A stretch of 64,000 nucleotides of DNA from Actinocatenispora thailandica. Lineage in GTDB: Bacteria; Actinomycetota; Actinomycetes; Mycobacteriales; Micromonosporaceae. The translations under genes were made by a program, and so were the position numbers. Below the pieces are notes generated by a model. It searched no databases. It saw only the letters and a program-made list of their open reading frames with translations, and had not been told where the DNA came from. The stretch spans positions 778,198 to 842,197 of the forward strand of contig NZ_AP023355.1 in assembly GCF_016865425.1 (NCBI RefSeq), read 5' to 3'. Of the stretch, positions 51,887 to 59,711 are shown in pieces. How positions within the stretch are numbered: the stretch's first letter is position 1; every line of letters starts with the position of its first letter.

Positions 51887-53122
51887 ATGACGATGAACGA
51901 GCCGCCGGCGCGGGTGCGCGCGGTGGCGCGGATCGGCGCCGAGCCCGTCGCCACCAGCGGCCCGGTGACGTTCCTGCGCCGCCGTCGACACGGCTACCTC
52001 GGCCCGGTCAACGTGCTGCAGCTCGTGCTGATCGAAGTGCTGATCGTCGGTGTCCTGCTGCTGCTCCGGCAGTCCCTGTTCGCGATCGTCGGCGGGATCG
52101 TGTTGAGCGTCGCGATCCTGGTGGTGACGTTCGCTCGTTCGGGTGGCCGGTGGTGGGTGGAGCGGATGCTGCTGCGCCGGCAGTACCTGCGCCGGAAGGC
52201 CGGCCGGCAGCTGCCCGCCGACGACAAACGGCTGGTCGCCCTGCACCGACTCGTCCCCGACCTGATCGTCCGGTCGGTCGAGGGGCCGGGCGGCATCGAT
52301 GTCGGGATCGGCCGGGACGGGGCCGGTTCGTTCGCGGTGGTCGCCGTCGTTCCGCCGCAGGGCGTCAACGGCGAAGCGCTCGGTGACGTGCCGCTCACCA
52401 AGCTCGCCAGCCTGGCGCAGGACGCCGAGCAGCCCGGCGCGGTGGTGCAGGTCGTCCGGCACACCCTGCCGGTGCGGGCCGGCGGCGCCGCCGGCGAGTC
52501 GTACCAGGAACTCGTCGGGAAGTTCGGCCTGACGAGCGCGGCCGACCAGGCCACCTGGGTGGCCATCCGATTCGACGCCCGCGCGGTGGCGGAGGCGTCG
52601 GTCGGCGGCGCGGACGAGTCCGATCAGGTGCCGGTGATGCTCGGCGCGCTGGTCCGCCGGGTCGGCAAGGCGCTGCGCCGGGCCGGGCTGGATTACCAGG
52701 TGCTCAACAGCGACGGCCTGTTGGATGCGCTGACCCGCTCGTGCGAGCTGAGCCAGTCCGCCGCCGGTGGGCCGACACCGGCGGTCAAGGAGCGCTGGAC
52801 GGCCTGGCAGTCGACCAGCCTGGCGCATGCGTGCTTCTGGGTCAGCTCGTGGCCCGGGCTGCGCGACAGCGGCCCGTTCCTGGACGCGATGAGCCGGGTG
52901 CCGGCGGCTCTCACCAGCCTGTCCATCGTTCTGGCGCCGTACGAGGACCTGATCGAGGTGCGTTGCCTGCTGCGGGTGGCCGCCGAGCCGGAGCTGCTGG
53001 CCCAGACCTGCACGGCCGTGAAGCGGGCGGTCTCCCGGGCGGGCGGCAACGTGTTCCGGCTCGACGGGGAGCAGGCGCCCGCGGTGTACGCGACTGCGCC
53101 GACTGGCGGCGGTGCGCGATGA
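51887..53122 (+). CDS. eccE: Type VII secretion protein EccE
   Basis: 411 residues from ATG 51887 (GGAAAGGG upstream; ATG 51893 possible). Two adjacent N-terminal transmembrane helices (VLQLVLIEVLIVGVLLLL and FAIVGGIVLSVAILVVTF) precede a cytoplasmic domain, the topology of EccE, a peripheral part of the ESX membrane complex. The C-terminal two-thirds has few invariant residues. First gene of the locus; an accessory gene and mycP follow on the same strand. Confidence 0.82.
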   Translation: MTMNEPPARVRAVARIGAEPVATSGPVTFLRRRRHGYLGPVNVLQLVLIEVLIVGVLLLLRQSLFAIVGGIVLSVAILVVTFARSGGRWWVERMLLRRQYLRRKAGRQLPADDKRLVALHRLVPDLIVRSVEGPGGIDVGIGRDGAGSFAVVAVVPPQGVNGEALGDVPLTKLASLAQDAEQPGAVVQVVRHTLPVRAGGAAGESYQELVGKFGLTSAADQATWVAIRFDARAVAEASVGGADESDQVPVMLGALVRRVGKALRRAGLDYQVLNSDGLLDALTRSCELSQSAAGGPTPAVKERWTAWQSTSLAHACFWVSSWPGLRDSGPFLDAMSRVPAALTSLSIVLAPYEDLIEVRCLLRVAAEPELLAQTCTAVKRAVSRAGGNVFRLDGEQAPAVYATAPTGGGAR

Positions 53123-53153
53123 TGGCCAACCGGCGGTACCGAAGGGAGGCGGT

Positions 53154-54299
53154 GTGAGCGGTCAGGACACGCCGCGCGAACAGACCCAGGACGGGCCTGC
53201 CGCCGCACGGTCGATGCCACCGGCTGCTCCCGTGCCGGCACGGCCGCTGTGGCCCGCTCAGCAGGCCGGTGGCCCGGTGCTCGGCGCGCTGCCGCCGCCG
53301 GTGACGGCGCCGGAGGCCGCGCCCCCGGTTGCCCGACCGGTCGAGCGCGGGGCGGTCGAGCCGGCGACCGGCGCGACCACGGACACGGCGGCGACCAGCA
53401 AGATCGTCGGCGAGACCGGCGGCACCCTGCTGCTGGCGCCGACCGGAACGGCCGGTGGCGTCAGCCAGTCGACGGCGTCCGGGCAGGCCACCGCCACCGG
53501 CGTGCGCACCCCGACCGCGGCCGGCACCCTGGTTCCGCCGGACCCGGGCCACGGCACCGTGTACGGCGGGGGGTACGGGCCGAACGACGACCAGTCCCGG
53601 GTCGTCGACCGGGTTCGGCCGCTGCCGCCGCTGCGGGTGGGCTCGCACCTGGCATCCGACGCGGCGCTGGACGAGATTCGGTTCGGGATGCCAGCCGTGG
53701 GCATGGTTCTCGGCCACGACCGGGATCGCAAGCCGGTCCAGGTCCGCACCTTCCGGCCGGAGCCGACCCGGCTCACCTTCGTCGGCGGGCTGTGGGGTGC
53801 CCGGCTGCTCGCGTTCCGGGCGCTGGCGCTCGGGGCCCGGGTCGTCGTGTTCTCCCGCCGCCCGGAGCACTGGAACGGCTTCGGCCAGTGGGCGACCGGT
53901 CGGTCGGACCGGATGGCGGTGATGCCGGAGGAGCGACCGGTCACCGTCGCGTCCAGCCCGCTGCACCCGGCGCTGCTGATCTACGACATGGGTTTGCTGG
54001 GCGCCGCCCGGCGCCCGGACCTCGGCCCGTGGCAGACCCAGTTGACGGTGCTGCACCAGCTCACCGCGTACGGGTTCCCGGCCGTGCAGGAGTCCAACCT
54101 GGTCATGCTGCAGCGGCTCGGCAAGGAGGAGTCGTACTCGCTCGGCTCGGTGCTGCGGCTCGACGGCAGTGCCATCCAGTTGCTCACCGCGCTGCGGGAC
54201 GACATGTTCGCACTGGTCGGCGGCGGTGCCGACCGGTACGTGTGGGTCACCCCGACGTCGGTGGAGCAGCAACGCTTCGGCGCCCCGAGCCGCCGGTGA
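53154..54299 (+). CDS. ESX-locus accessory protein of unknown function
   Basis: 381 residues from GTG 53154 (GGGAGG upstream). The first 170 residues are Pro/Ala/Thr-rich and disordered. The C-terminal 210 form a folded domain (VGSHLASDAALDEIRFG; TRLTFVGGLWGARLLAFRAL; VVFSRRPEHWNGFGQWATG; LTALRDDMFALVGGGADRYV). No signal peptide or membrane helix. Genes like this sit between eccE and mycP in related actinobacteria, but I know of no function. Its stop overlaps the mycP start by GTGA. Confidence 0.75.
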   Translation: MSGQDTPREQTQDGPAAARSMPPAAPVPARPLWPAQQAGGPVLGALPPPVTAPEAAPPVARPVERGAVEPATGATTDTAATSKIVGETGGTLLLAPTGTAGGVSQSTASGQATATGVRTPTAAGTLVPPDPGHGTVYGGGYGPNDDQSRVVDRVRPLPPLRVGSHLASDAALDEIRFGMPAVGMVLGHDRDRKPVQVRTFRPEPTRLTFVGGLWGARLLAFRALALGARVVVFSRRPEHWNGFGQWATGRSDRMAVMPEERPVTVASSPLHPALLIYDMGLLGAARRPDLGPWQTQLTVLHQLTAYGFPAVQESNLVMLQRLGKEESYSLGSVLRLDGSAIQLLTALRDDMFALVGGGADRYVWVTPTSVEQQRFGAPSRR

Positions 54300-55648
54300 A
54301 CCGGGTGGACGCCGCGGTCGCGGCAGCTCCCCGTCGTCGTACCCTGGCTGCCGTGTGGGCTCGTACCCGGCGAACGCGAAGGGCCGGTCGGCGCCGGCCG
54401 GTGGCGCTGCTGATGGCCGGCTGCGTCGTGGCGCTGTCCGGGACGTTCGCACCCGGCACGCCGGCCTCGGCGCAGGACCAGTGCGCGCAGCCGGGTACCT
54501 CCGCCAAGGGGGTCTCCTGGGCCCAGCTCGCCTTGGATCCGCAGTCGGTGTGGCCGTTCACCACCGGCGCCGGCGTCCTGGTCGGGGTCGTCGACACCGG
54601 CGTGGATGCCTCCAACGCCCAGCTCGCCGGGCACGTCAGCACGGGCACCAGCTTCCTGAAGGGCGGCGGCGCCGGCGACACCGATTGCGTCGGGCACGGC
54701 ACCGGGATGGCCGGCGTCATCGTGGCGCAGCAGAGCGACAGCGTCGGTTTCTACGGGATCGCGCCGGGCGCCAAGGTCCTGCCGATCGACGTCACCAAAC
54801 AGATCGACGACAGTACGCAGAGCGATGACGGTACGCCCGATCCGAGCACCGTCGCGAAGGGCATCCGGTACGCGGTGGACCACGGCGCCTCCGTCGTGAA
54901 CGTCTCGGTCGTCGTGCACACCGACGACAGCGCGCTGAAGTCGGCCGTCGCGTACGCGGTGGACAAGGGACGCGTCGTGGTCGCGGCGGTCGGCAACGAG
55001 GCCAGCGATCCGAAGAAGAAGACGCCGTATCCGGCCGCGTACCCGGGCGTGCTGGGCGTCGGCGCGGTCGGCCCCGACGAGACGCTGCAGGAGGGCTCCG
55101 CGACCGGGCCGTTCGTCGACCTGGTCGCGCCCGGCGCCGGCGTGACGACGACCGCCCGTAAGAAGGGGTTGACCACGGCGAGTGGCAGCGATGTCGCTGC
55201 CGCGCAGGTCAGCGCGACGGTGGCGCTGATCCGAGCGCGGTGGCCGGAACTGGGCCCGGCACAGATCGAGCGACGGCTCAAGGCGACCGCGTCGCCGACC
55301 CCGGGCGGGCCGGGAAGCCAGGAGTACGGCGCCGGCATGGTCAACCCGCACCGGGCGTTGACCGAAACCATGTCCGAGCACAGCCCGGCGGCCCTGCCCG
55401 GATACGAGCAGGCGCGGCACAACGCCGCCGAGGCCGAGCGCAGCCGGGTCTGGAGCCACAGCAGCCGGATGGCACTGCTGATCGCGGGGCTGAGCGTGCT
55501 GGCCGGATTCGTCGTGGTCGGCGCCGCGGTGGCGATCCCGCGCGGACGTCGGCGCCGCTGGAGGGTCCGGCTGGCCACCCCGCCGGAGAACCGTCCGGAG
55601 GACGATCTCCCCTCCCCGCCGGTCGAACTGTTCGACAAGATGCCCTGA
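54296..55648 (+). CDS. mycP: Mycosin-type subtilase of the ESX locus, catalytic Ser apparently lost
   Basis: 450 residues from GTG 54296. A basic N-terminus and signal peptide (VALLMAGCVVALSGTFAPG, cleavage near ASA) lead into a subtilisin-like domain. Asp is present in VGVVDTGVDASN, His in CVGHGTGMAGV and the oxyanion Asn in AAVGNEASD. Where the catalytic GTSxAxP should be, the protein reads ASGSDVAAAQVSATVALI: the expected Ser position is Asp and the Pro is Ala. The frame is open on both sides, so it is not a frameshift effect. A C-terminal transmembrane helix (MALLIAGLSVLAGFVVVGAAVAI) and cytoplasmic tail are as in mycosins. Confidence 0.88.
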   Translation: MNRVDAAVAAAPRRRTLAAVWARTRRTRRAGRRRPVALLMAGCVVALSGTFAPGTPASAQDQCAQPGTSAKGVSWAQLALDPQSVWPFTTGAGVLVGVVDTGVDASNAQLAGHVSTGTSFLKGGGAGDTDCVGHGTGMAGVIVAQQSDSVGFYGIAPGAKVLPIDVTKQIDDSTQSDDGTPDPSTVAKGIRYAVDHGASVVNVSVVVHTDDSALKSAVAYAVDKGRVVVAAVGNEASDPKKKTPYPAAYPGVLGVGAVGPDETLQEGSATGPFVDLVAPGAGVTTTARKKGLTTASGSDVAAAQVSATVALIRARWPELGPAQIERRLKATASPTPGGPGSQEYGAGMVNPHRALTETMSEHSPAALPGYEQARHNAAEAERSRVWSHSSRMALLIAGLSVLAGFVVVGAAVAIPRGRRRRWRVRLATPPENRPEDDLPSPPVELFDKMP

Positions 55649-55734
55649 GCGGCCTCGACAAGCTGTCCTGAGCGGCGATGCGAAGGGTGGGAGGCCTTCG
55701 GGTGCCGTCGCCCCGCCCCGTGGAGCGGTAATCA

Positions 55735-55771
55735 CACGTCGGGCCCCGGACGAGGTCCGGGGCCCGACGTG
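55735..55771. terminator. Bidirectional terminator between mycP and the esx genes
   Basis: CACGTCGGGCCCCGGAC (55735-55751), GAG, GTCCGGGGCCCGACGTG (55755-55771). The perfect 17-bp stem lies between convergent genes. Confidence 0.88.
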
Positions 55772-55785
55772 CAGGTGGCAGTGGC

Positions 55786-56094
55786 TCAGCCCTGATAGAT
55801 CCGGGCCGCGGCCCGGGCGTCGGCGTCCTTGAACTTGAACGCCGCGTCGCCCACCTTCTTCGACAGGCTCTGCAGCGTCGCCTCCAGGTCGTTCGCGGCG
55901 CTGTGGATCTTGTTGCTGACGCTGTTGAACGCATCGGCACCCATGCCGTTCCAGTCGCCCGCGAGCAGCGCCTTGAACTGGGTGTCCACCTCGTCGAGGT
56001 TGCTCTGCATCTCCGAGCAGAACCGGTTGATCGCATCGGCGACATCGGTGATGCCGGAGAAGTGGTAGACGAGATCGTCGTCGCTGTACCCCAT
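55786..56094 (-). CDS. WXG100-family ESX substrate (EsxB-like)
   Basis: 102 residues from ATG 56094. The helical hairpin has the central Trp-x-Gly turn in AGDWNGMGADAFNSV and the C-terminal half ANDLEATLQSLSKKVGDAA. The C-terminus ARAAARIYQG carries no clear YxxxD/E signal. It is 25 nt downstream of a second WXG100-like gene, and the two are likely secreted as a heterodimer. Confidence 0.9.
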   Translation of the reverse strand: MGYSDDDLVYHFSGITDVADAINRFCSEMQSNLDEVDTQFKALLAGDWNGMGADAFNSVSNKIHSAANDLEATLQSLSKKVGDAAFKFKDADARAAARIYQG

Positions 56095-56119
56095 ACCTGG
56101 CTACCTTTCGAACCCGGGC

Positions 56120-56461
56120 TTAGGCGCGAAGGCCGTCGGCGACCGAGCCGCCGCCGTAGGAGGCGCCGACCTGGTTGATTTCGTTCGCGATGTCGCCGTC
56201 GGTGCTGCCGTAGTCGGTCACCGACGAGTCGGCCGAGGAGGCCAGCTTGTTGAGGTTCTGCAGGATGACCTTCAGGTCGTTGTGAATCTCCTGCGACTTC
56301 TGCTGGAACGCCCGGCCGCCGCCGCCCTTGAAGCCGGCCTCGGCCGCCTCGATCTGCAGCATGAGGACGTTGAGGTTTCCGGCAATGCCCTCACCGACGT
56401 CGTCCGCCTTCCTGGCGGCCGCGGTGATCTGGGTTTGCCCTACATGGGCGCGGTCTCCCAA
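56120..56461 (-). CDS. WXG100-like protein with Phe in place of Trp (EsxA-like partner)
   Basis: 113 residues from TTG 56461 (AAGGGG upstream). The helix-turn-helix fold is present, but the turn reads AGFKGGGGRAFQQ, so Phe-x-Gly replaces the usual Trp-x-Gly. The C-terminal tail GDIANEINQVGASYGGG is flexible. Probable heterodimer partner of the downstream protein. Confidence 0.8.
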   Translation of the reverse strand: MGDRAHVGQTQITAAARKADDVGEGIAGNLNVLMLQIEAAEAGFKGGGGRAFQQKSQEIHNDLKVILQNLNKLASSADSSVTDYGSTDGDIANEINQVGASYGGGSVADGLRA

Positions 56462-56616
56462 GATGCGTCACCCCTTCTCTGAGCGTGCCCCCTAGCCGCG
56501 GGGCGAGTATCTCGTGCCGGCCGGGTGGTCGGTCAGCCCAGACGATAACCCGAGTGGTCAAGCTCGAACCAGCTGCACGGGCCGGCGGTGGCCCGGTGAC
56601 CTCGATCAGGGGGTGC

Positions 56617-58026
56617 TCAGTTGCCGGACTTCTGCATGTCCACCGCGACCGCGGCGGCCTTCGGGTCGAGGGTCGGCCCGGCCGGGATCCGGCTGACCAG
56701 CCCGGCCGGCATGCTCACCGCCTGCTGTTCCTGGTATCCCAGCATGTGCAGGGCCGCGACGGTCGGCACCCCGAACCGCACGCCGTCGTCGGTGACCAGG
56801 TCGTACGTCCCGGTGACCGAGCTGCTCGAACTCATCGCCCGGACCACCGCGATGTGCGCGGACGGCACCCAGACGGCGTCGGCCAGCGCGTTGCCGTCCT
56901 GTGTCTGCTGCTGCGTCCGGGTACTGACCGCGCTCTCGGCCGCGCCCACGACGATGCGGGGCGCCTGAGCGGCGCTGCGGTACACCGCGCAGGTGCTGGT
57001 GGAGCCGGCGTCCGTGAGATGCGGTGCGGAACCGGGCGCGCGCACCCCGGTGTTGTTCGGCTGAGCCAGCTTGCCGCTCTTGGCCATGCCGTTGATCTCG
57101 GCCGCCGGCACCTCCTGCGGATGCGTCGCGTACTGGCCGGCGAGGATGGCCCGCTGCAGATCGGTGATCGCGGCCACACCGTCCGAGAGGACCAGGTAGT
57201 ACTGCTTGCCGCCGGACCCGGTGCGGTCGAACAGCACGTCGCCGACGGTGTGCCCGGAGACCGCCGAGGACGCCTTGCCGCGATCCGGCACCTCGATCGG
57301 TCCGACGTCCATCCCGGCCGGCAGCCCGTTCAGCCACGCCAGGCCGACCATCGTCGGGTTGACCTGGGCGCCGAACAGGGACGGCACGACGGTGTCCGGG
57401 CTCTGGATCCGGTACCGGGTGCTGTGCCAGACCAGGTACGTGTCGCCGCTCTGCGAGTCCTTCACCAGCAGGCCCTTGTCGCCCAGGTCGGCGCCGCCGT
57501 TCGCGCCGCGGCCCACCGCCAGGCTGGTGCGCGTGATGGCGTGTCCGTTGCTGTCCTGGCTGGGCACCGAACACAGCGTCCACGGCGTGCCGGTGACCCG
57601 CTTGGCGTCCGGCAGCGCGGTCGGCGCGTCCCGGATTCCGCGCATGATGCCGCGTCCCACCGAGGCCAGCGAATCCCGTGGCACCGTCACCGTCGTCGGC
57701 GTCTCCTTGCCGGCCAGCAGCAGCGCCGAGGCGTAGTTCAGGGTCGGGGTCAGCAGCTCGTTGTTGTAGACGTAGGTCGCGCCGGTCTCCTTCTCCACCA
57801 CGACCGTGCCGTCCTGCTTCCAGGAGGTGCTGCCGACCTTGGTGAAGATGCCGATCACGCCGAACGCCGCCGCGACTATCACGGCGATCATCACCCCGGC
57901 GAACGCCGCGCCGGTGCCCCGCCGAAGCGGCGCCTGCGCCGGGTCGGTCTCCCGCATCACCACGGCCGAGATCACCCGTCGCAGCAGGAACTGGTACGAG
58001 TGAAGCTGGTCCTTCCTGGACGCCAT
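56617..58026 (-). CDS. eccB: Type VII secretion protein EccB
   Basis: 469 residues from ATG 58026. The cytoplasmic start MASRKDQLHSYQFLLRRVIS is an EccB hallmark, followed by one transmembrane helix (GVMIAVIVAAAFGVIGIF) and a large extracytoplasmic repeat domain with two Cys (TLCSVPSQ and STSTCAVYRS), likely disulfide-bonded. Co-transcribed with eccD (26-nt gap). Confidence 0.95.
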   Translation of the reverse strand: MASRKDQLHSYQFLLRRVISAVVMRETDPAQAPLRRGTGAAFAGVMIAVIVAAAFGVIGIFTKVGSTSWKQDGTVVVEKETGATYVYNNELLTPTLNYASALLLAGKETPTTVTVPRDSLASVGRGIMRGIRDAPTALPDAKRVTGTPWTLCSVPSQDSNGHAITRTSLAVGRGANGGADLGDKGLLVKDSQSGDTYLVWHSTRYRIQSPDTVVPSLFGAQVNPTMVGLAWLNGLPAGMDVGPIEVPDRGKASSAVSGHTVGDVLFDRTGSGGKQYYLVLSDGVAAITDLQRAILAGQYATHPQEVPAAEINGMAKSGKLAQPNNTGVRAPGSAPHLTDAGSTSTCAVYRSAAQAPRIVVGAAESAVSTRTQQQTQDGNALADAVWVPSAHIAVVRAMSSSSSVTGTYDLVTDDGVRFGVPTVAALHMLGYQEQQAVSMPAGLVSRIPAGPTLDPKAAAVAVDMQKSGN

Positions 58027-58052
58027 CCGCGGTCCCTCCGAGCCTCAGCGGC

Positions 58053-59465
58053 CTAGCCGAACGAGGCGAACACGCCTCGGATGTAGGAGTACAGACCCAC
58101 CAGGCTGCAGGTGATCGGCACCAGGGCGATGATCGCGATCACGTCGAAGATGTCGGCGAAACGCCCCAGGTAGGGCGACGGCGGGCGTTTGCTGAACAGC
58201 ATGCCGGCGACGAGCACCAGCGCCCCCACCGCGGCGACACCGATCAGCAGCAGGTAGCGCATCAGGTTCGAGTCGGCCACGATGCCGCCGGCCACGGCCA
58301 GCATCGCGATCCCGACGATGCCGCCGGCCAGCAGTGACACCCGCTGTCGCGGAGTCGGGAACAGCCGGGCCCGCAGCAGCATCGCCACCGAACCGACCAG
58401 CACCAGGATCGCCCCGGTCACGGCACCGTCGAGCAGCAGCGCGGCCATGCTGGCCAGCGCGACGATGCTGACCCCGAGCAACGTGCCGGTGAGCACCTCG
58501 TCGGACCGGGCCACCGCCGCGTACACGGTGGACCGCTGCGGCATCGGCGGGTCGGCCAGCATGTCCTCGGCCCGTTGCGGCAGGGCCGGCAGTGGCAGCT
58601 TGCCGATCCGCAGTGACATCAGCGGGTAGCCGGGCATCAGTGCGATGCCGATGGTCAGCACCACCGCGGCGATCCCGGCCGACGGCATCGAGGAGAACCC
58701 GAGCAGTCCCGCGATGCCGCCGAGCAACCCGACCGTGACCGCGGCGGCGAACAGTCGGGAGAACGCGCCGACACCGACGTAGCCGATCACGCCGAACACC
58801 AGCAGCAGAACCGACCCCAGCAGCAGATGCGGCAGGCCCAGCGCGGTCAGCCGGACCTCCGGAGCGGCGACCAGGAAGCCGCCCAGGAAGGCGAACGGCA
58901 GCCCGCTGCCGGCCAGCACGGCACCGGCGACCGCGTCGGACATCGCCCTGGCCAGCGCAATGCCGACGATGGTCAGGACCAGGGCGAGGCCGATGGACAC
59001 GATGCCCGGCACCAGCCAGGGCGGGTCGGAGAACAGGACCAGCGTGGTGCCCAGCAGGAAGATCGCCGGGCTGACCGCCATCGCGCAGCGCCGGGTGGCG
59101 GCGGCACCCCAGGACCGACCGTAGCGCCGGGCGCCGCTGGCGATCGTCTCGACCACGTCGTCGTACTCGAGCTCGGGCCACTCGGTGCGCCGGGGCACCA
59201 GATGCAGCACCTCGCCGTCGCGGACGCCCTGAGCGGCCAGGTTGCGGGTCGGCACCAGCAGCGCGCCGGTCGATCGCCGCAACACCCAACCGCCGTGCAG
59301 CTCGCCCTCGTCGGCGGCGTTCTCGCCGGCGTGCCGGAGCAGGTTGGGCACCAACTCGGCGACCGGAATGTCCTCGGGCAGGGCGACGTCGATGCGGCGC
59401 TTGGGGGTCGAGACGGTGACGCGGGCGAGGCCCATACCCACCGAGGTCCCCACTGGGGCCGTCAC
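58053..59465 (-). CDS. eccD: Type VII secretion integral membrane protein EccD
   Basis: 470 residues from GTG 59465. An N-terminal ubiquitin-like domain (residues about 13-93: ARVTVSTPKRRIDVALPED, then LHLVPRRTEWPEL) is followed by about 11 transmembrane helices forming the ESX pore. Divergent from eccC across a 246-bp promoter region. Confidence 0.95.
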   Translation of the reverse strand: MTAPVGTSVGMGLARVTVSTPKRRIDVALPEDIPVAELVPNLLRHAGENAADEGELHGGWVLRRSTGALLVPTRNLAAQGVRDGEVLHLVPRRTEWPELEYDDVVETIASGARRYGRSWGAAATRRCAMAVSPAIFLLGTTLVLFSDPPWLVPGIVSIGLALVLTIVGIALARAMSDAVAGAVLAGSGLPFAFLGGFLVAAPEVRLTALGLPHLLLGSVLLLVFGVIGYVGVGAFSRLFAAAVTVGLLGGIAGLLGFSSMPSAGIAAVVLTIGIALMPGYPLMSLRIGKLPLPALPQRAEDMLADPPMPQRSTVYAAVARSDEVLTGTLLGVSIVALASMAALLLDGAVTGAILVLVGSVAMLLRARLFPTPRQRVSLLAGGIVGIAMLAVAGGIVADSNLMRYLLLIGVAAVGALVLVAGMLFSKRPPSPYLGRFADIFDVIAIIALVPITCSLVGLYSYIRGVFASFG

Positions 59466-59711
59466 TGAAGGTCACCTCCGGGCGAGAACACGGTGCTGAC
59501 ACCGGCGAGGGCCGGTGGCCACGAGTGCCCAAGGTAGCAGCCAGGCGCACTGCCTCGATTCAGACATCCCTGCGTTGCGGCACAGGGTTTCCTCGGCAGG
59601 TAGGGTTCCGTCGAGGCCGGTGTTCCCCCGTACCCGCCCTTGCACAGAGTGAATCTCCGACGACACTGCGTCGAGTGGGGGGCGGACAATCCCAATCCAG
59701 GAGGTGTACGG

